This document shows positions 44,658 to 47,963 of a stretch of 47,963 nucleotides of DNA, in pieces. Each line of letters begins with the position of its first letter. Positions within the stretch are counted from its first letter, which is position 1. The position numbers were made by a program, and so were the translations under genes. Source of the stretch: Alphaproteobacteria bacterium (GTDB lineage Bacteria > Pseudomonadota > Alphaproteobacteria > Sphingomonadales > Sphingomonadaceae); contig JAFANP010000066.1 in the NCBI GenBank assembly GCA_019232625.1, positions 1 to 47,963 on the forward strand, given 5' to 3'. Below the pieces are notes generated by a model. It was not told the DNA's origin. It saw nothing but the letters and a program-made list of their open reading frames with translations, and did not search any database.

Positions 44658-45935
44658 ATGAACGACCGACCGCCGCCGAGTGCGCCTTCCGCCTGGAGCG
44701 GCCCCTCCATGGGCGAGTTCATCGCCCTGATGGCGGCGCTGATGGCCTCGAACGCGCTCGCCATCGACGCCATGCTGCCGGCGCTGCCGGCCATCGGCGA
44801 TTCGCTCGGCGTCGATGCGGAGAACAGGCGCCAGCTGGTCATCACCTTCTACCTGCTCGGCTTCGGCACCGCCCAGATCGCCTACGGCCCGCTCTCCGAC
44901 CGGTTCGGCCGCAAGCGACTGCTGCTCGGCGGCCTCGTCCTCTACGGGCTGTTCGCGACCCTCGCGGGGCTCGCCGCGAGCTTCCCGCTGCTGCTCGCGG
45001 CTCGGACCATGCAGGGCGTGGCGGCGGCGGCGACGCGGGTGCTGACCGTGTCGGTGATCCGCGACCGCTATCACGGCCCCGCCATGGCGCGGGTCATGTC
45101 GCTGGTCATGATCGTCTTCATGATCGTTCCGATCCTCGCCCCCTTCTTCGGCCAGGCGGTGCTTGCGGTGGCGAGCTGGCGCCACATCTTCATCGGCCTC
45201 GGCGTCTACGGCGTGCTGCTCGCCGGCTGGACCCTGCTGCGCCTGCCCGAGACGCTCGCGCCCGACCGGCGGCGTCCCCTCTCCTTCGCGGCGATCGCCG
45301 ATGCGGTGGCGACGACGTTTAGGATCCGCCAGTCGATCGGCAACACGGCGGCGACGACCCTGGGGATCGGCGCCCTCTTCTCGTTCATCAACTCGGTCCA
45401 GCAGATCGTCTTCGACGTCTTCGCGCGGCCGCACATGCTGCCGGTGGTGTTCGCCTTCATCGCCGGCCCGATGGCGCTCAGCTCCTGGATCAACTCGCGG
45501 CTGGTGATGCGCTTCGGCTCGCGCCGCCTGCTGCTGATCGCGCTCACCGCCTTCACCTCGATGGCGGCGCTGCACCTGACGGTCGCAGCCTCGTTCGGCG
45601 AGACGATCTGGAGCTTCATCCTCCTCCAGGCGCTCACCATGGGCTGCTTCGGACTGATCGGCGCCAATGCCGGCGCGCTGGCGATGGAGCCGCTCGGCCA
45701 TATCGCCGGCACCGCCTCGTCGCTTCAGGGTGTGATCACCACGGTCGGAGGGGCGCTGATCGGCTTCGCGGTCGGTCAGAGCTTCGACGGCACCACCATC
45801 CCCTTCCTGATCGGCTTCACCGGCTGCGGCGCCTCCGGCCTCGCCGTCGCCACCTGGGCCAACCGCAACCCGAGCCGCGATTCGCGCGACCTCGCCGAGG
45901 TCGAGGTCCAGGAGACGGCGACGCGCCCGGGCTGA
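44658..45935 (+). CDS. MFS drug exporter, Bcr/CflA type
   Basis: A 425-residue major facilitator with 12 spans. The first half has MASNALAIDAMLPALPAI, the loop 2-3 motif YGPLSDRFGRKRLLLGG and ARTMQGVAAAATRVLTVSVIRD (motif C region in SWRHIF...), the layout of the Bcr/CflA multidrug group. It probably expels antibiotics or metabolites in exchange for protons. The ATG at NDRPPP is taken as start; a ribosome binding site is not obvious. It is divergent from the GST gene. Confidence 0.9.
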   Translation: MNDRPPPSAPSAWSGPSMGEFIALMAALMASNALAIDAMLPALPAIGDSLGVDAENRRQLVITFYLLGFGTAQIAYGPLSDRFGRKRLLLGGLVLYGLFATLAGLAASFPLLLAARTMQGVAAAATRVLTVSVIRDRYHGPAMARVMSLVMIVFMIVPILAPFFGQAVLAVASWRHIFIGLGVYGVLLAGWTLLRLPETLAPDRRRPLSFAAIADAVATTFRIRQSIGNTAATTLGIGALFSFINSVQQIVFDVFARPHMLPVVFAFIAGPMALSSWINSRLVMRFGSRRLLLIALTAFTSMAALHLTVAASFGETIWSFILLQALTMGCFGLIGANAGALAMEPLGHIAGTASSLQGVITTVGGALIGFAVGQSFDGTTIPFLIGFTGCGASGLAVATWANRNPSRDSRDLAEVEVQETATRPG

Positions 45936-45989
45936 GGCGGGCGACAAGGCTTGGCCTTCCGAGCAGCGGGTATTGAGCTGGGCCCATCC

Positions 45990-46121
45990 CCGTTCGGGCT
46001 GAGCCTGTCGAAGCCCTCCCTTTTCCCTTACCGGAACAAGAAGAAAGGCCCTTCGACAAGCTCAGGGCGAACGGTGGGAGGATTCAACCTGAACGTCGAA
46101 CGCCTTACCCGCTCATCCTGA
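45990..46121. repeat. Palindromic repeats with CTTCGACA...CTCAG arms
   Basis: CCGTTCGGGCTGAGCCTGTC... at 45990-46013 pairs with CTTCGACAAGCTCAGGGCGA... at 46051-46074, a 24-base imperfect inverted repeat with a 37-base loop. This is the CTTCGACAGGCTCAG element familiar from many sphingomonad genomes. Next to it, CCGCTCATCCTGA at 46109-46121 is a half copy of the repeat at 4.0 kb. Both lie between the convergent exporter and thiolase genes. Confidence 0.8.
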
Positions 46122-46171
46122 GGAGCCGCTGACCCCGGCAAACGGGGTGTCGACGGACGCGCCGCCCTCCT

Positions 46172-47377
<1,206 letters not shown>

Positions 47378-47404
47378 CCCGCGCCCATAACCGAACGCCC
47401 CTTC

Positions 47405-47827
47405 TCAGGCCACCTCCCCGCCGACGCTGCGCGAGAAGCCGGTGAACTCCGCGATTGCGCGCCCGTCCTCGGTGCGCACCGAGACGTCGTAGACTCCGGA
47501 GCGGCCGGCGAGGCTCCGCTCCCGCGCTTCCGCGACCAGCACGTCGCCCTCCCGCGCCGGAGCGAGGAAGACGATCGAGGCCTGGGCGGCGACCGTCCTC
47601 AGGTTGCGGCTGTTGCAGGCGTAGGCGAAGGCGCTGTCGGCGAGCGCGAAGATCATCCCGCCATGGGCGGTGCCGTGGCCGTTCAGCATATCGGCGCGGA
47701 TGCGCATAGCGACGCGGGCATAGCCTTCGCGAGCTTCCTCGAGCTCGAGGTTCCAGGCGGGGCCGGTGCCTTCCGCGGCGAGCATCGCGCGGGCAACCTG
47801 GTCAGCGAGTTGGTCGGAAGCGGTCAC
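47405..47827 (-). CDS. paaI: PaaI-type hydroxyphenylacetyl-CoA thioesterase
   Basis: A 140-residue hot-dog thioesterase. It has the PaaI signature MRIRADMLNGHGTAHGGMIFALADSAFAYACNSRN, with the catalytic Asp in ALADSAF and HGG turn, then VAAQASIVFLAPAREGDVLVAEA and SGVYDVSVRTEDG. It frees CoA from dead-end ring-hydroxylated phenylacetyl-CoA forms. The start is GTG, next to the palindromic repeat. It lies 27 bases upstream of the thiolase gene on the same strand. Confidence 0.9.
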   Translation of the reverse strand: MTASDQLADQVARAMLAAEGTGPAWNLELEEAREGYARVAMRIRADMLNGHGTAHGGMIFALADSAFAYACNSRNLRTVAAQASIVFLAPAREGDVLVAEARERSLAGRSGVYDVSVRTEDGRAIAEFTGFSRSVGGEVA

Positions 47828-47844
47828 GCCGGAGCCCGTAGCAG

Positions 47845-47954
47845 CCCCTCTCCCCTTGTGGGAGAGGGGTTGGGGAGAGGGGTGCGGCGCTTCGCGCCGC
47901 GCGCTCCGAAGGAGCGCGCCCCTCACCCCAGCCCTCTCCCACAAGGGGAGAGGG
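47845..47954. repeat. Large inverted repeat upstream of paaI
   Basis: CCCTCTCCCCTTGTGGGAGA... at the left pairs with ...TCTCCCACAAGGGGAGAGGG at the right, with GGGGTTGGGG facing CCCCAGCC and an inner GGCGCTTCGCGCC / GCGCTCCGAAGGAGCGC pair. Each arm is itself a hairpin. It has the same design as the elements at 6.5 and 25.6 kb. It lies where the paaI promoter would be expected, so it may be transcribed as part of an upstream leader. Confidence 0.75.
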
Positions 47955-47963
47955 AGTGGTACG

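Overview
The window is chromosomal DNA from a high-GC alphaproteobacterium, most likely a member of the Sphingomonadales. This rests on protein character (NADP-isocitrate dehydrogenase of the 408-residue type, 3-oxoadipyl-CoA thiolase, TonB receptor with an EIVVTG box), on the mosaic of short palindromic intergenic repeats, and on gene order: the rpsB-tsf-pyrH-frr-uppS-cdsA-dxr-rseP-bamA-skp-fabZ cluster lacks lpxD between skp and fabZ and lpxA/lpxB after fabZ. That is what an outer membrane built on glycosphingolipid rather than lipid A would predict. I see no prophage, transposase gene, CRISPR array, rRNA or tRNA.

Layout. 1-5.1 kb: an amino acid permease coupled to a truncated secreted protein, a small lipoprotein, mscL, a membrane-anchored J-domain protein, a DoxX protein and a SleB-type cell wall hydrolase. 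5.3-8.2 kb: glutaryl-CoA dehydrogenase, a class III CoA-transferase and a NUDIX hydrolase. 8.3-9.9 kb: DUF47 protein plus PiT phosphate transporter. 9.9-10.7 kb: a GNAT acetyltransferase and rpmE (bL31). 10.8-15.4 kb: a cobalamin riboswitch controlling btuB-btuF-btuC-btuD, all overlapping. 15.4-26.4 kb (minus strand): the envelope and translation cluster, tightly overlapped from frr to cdsA to rseP and from bamA to fabZ. 26.5-28.4 kb: a small membrane protein gene behind a LexA-type promoter, facing pssA-psd. 28.5-31.3 kb: a glycosyltransferase, an RmlC-like cupin and icd. 31.3-35.3 kb: a Vps62-like protein, a KefB-type antiporter and a DUF763 protein. 35.4-40.9 kb: alaS, a hypothetical protein and a divergent EF-G paralogue. 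41-48 kb: an SDF symporter, a Tat-exported M24 peptidase, a GST, an MFS exporter, a 3-oxoadipyl-CoA thiolase and a PaaI thioesterase.

The observation I rate highest is at 26.58-26.93 kb. A GAAC-N7-GAAC motif (the alphaproteobacterial LexA box) lies exactly in the spacer of a TTGACG...CATATT promoter. A perfect DnaA box (TGTGGATAA) lies in the leader, just before an 81-residue single-span membrane protein. By analogy with the Caulobacter SOS-induced membrane peptides SidA and DidA, this could be a damage-induced cell-cycle effector. Other points of note are the EF-G paralogue that has lost the catalytic His of DTPGH, candidate structured leaders for rpsB and rpmE, apparent leaderless promoters for the antiporter and alaS, a NUDIX gene with no ordinary start codon near its ribosome binding site, and several families of palindromic repeats including a tandem GGGGACAGTTACCGACC element.
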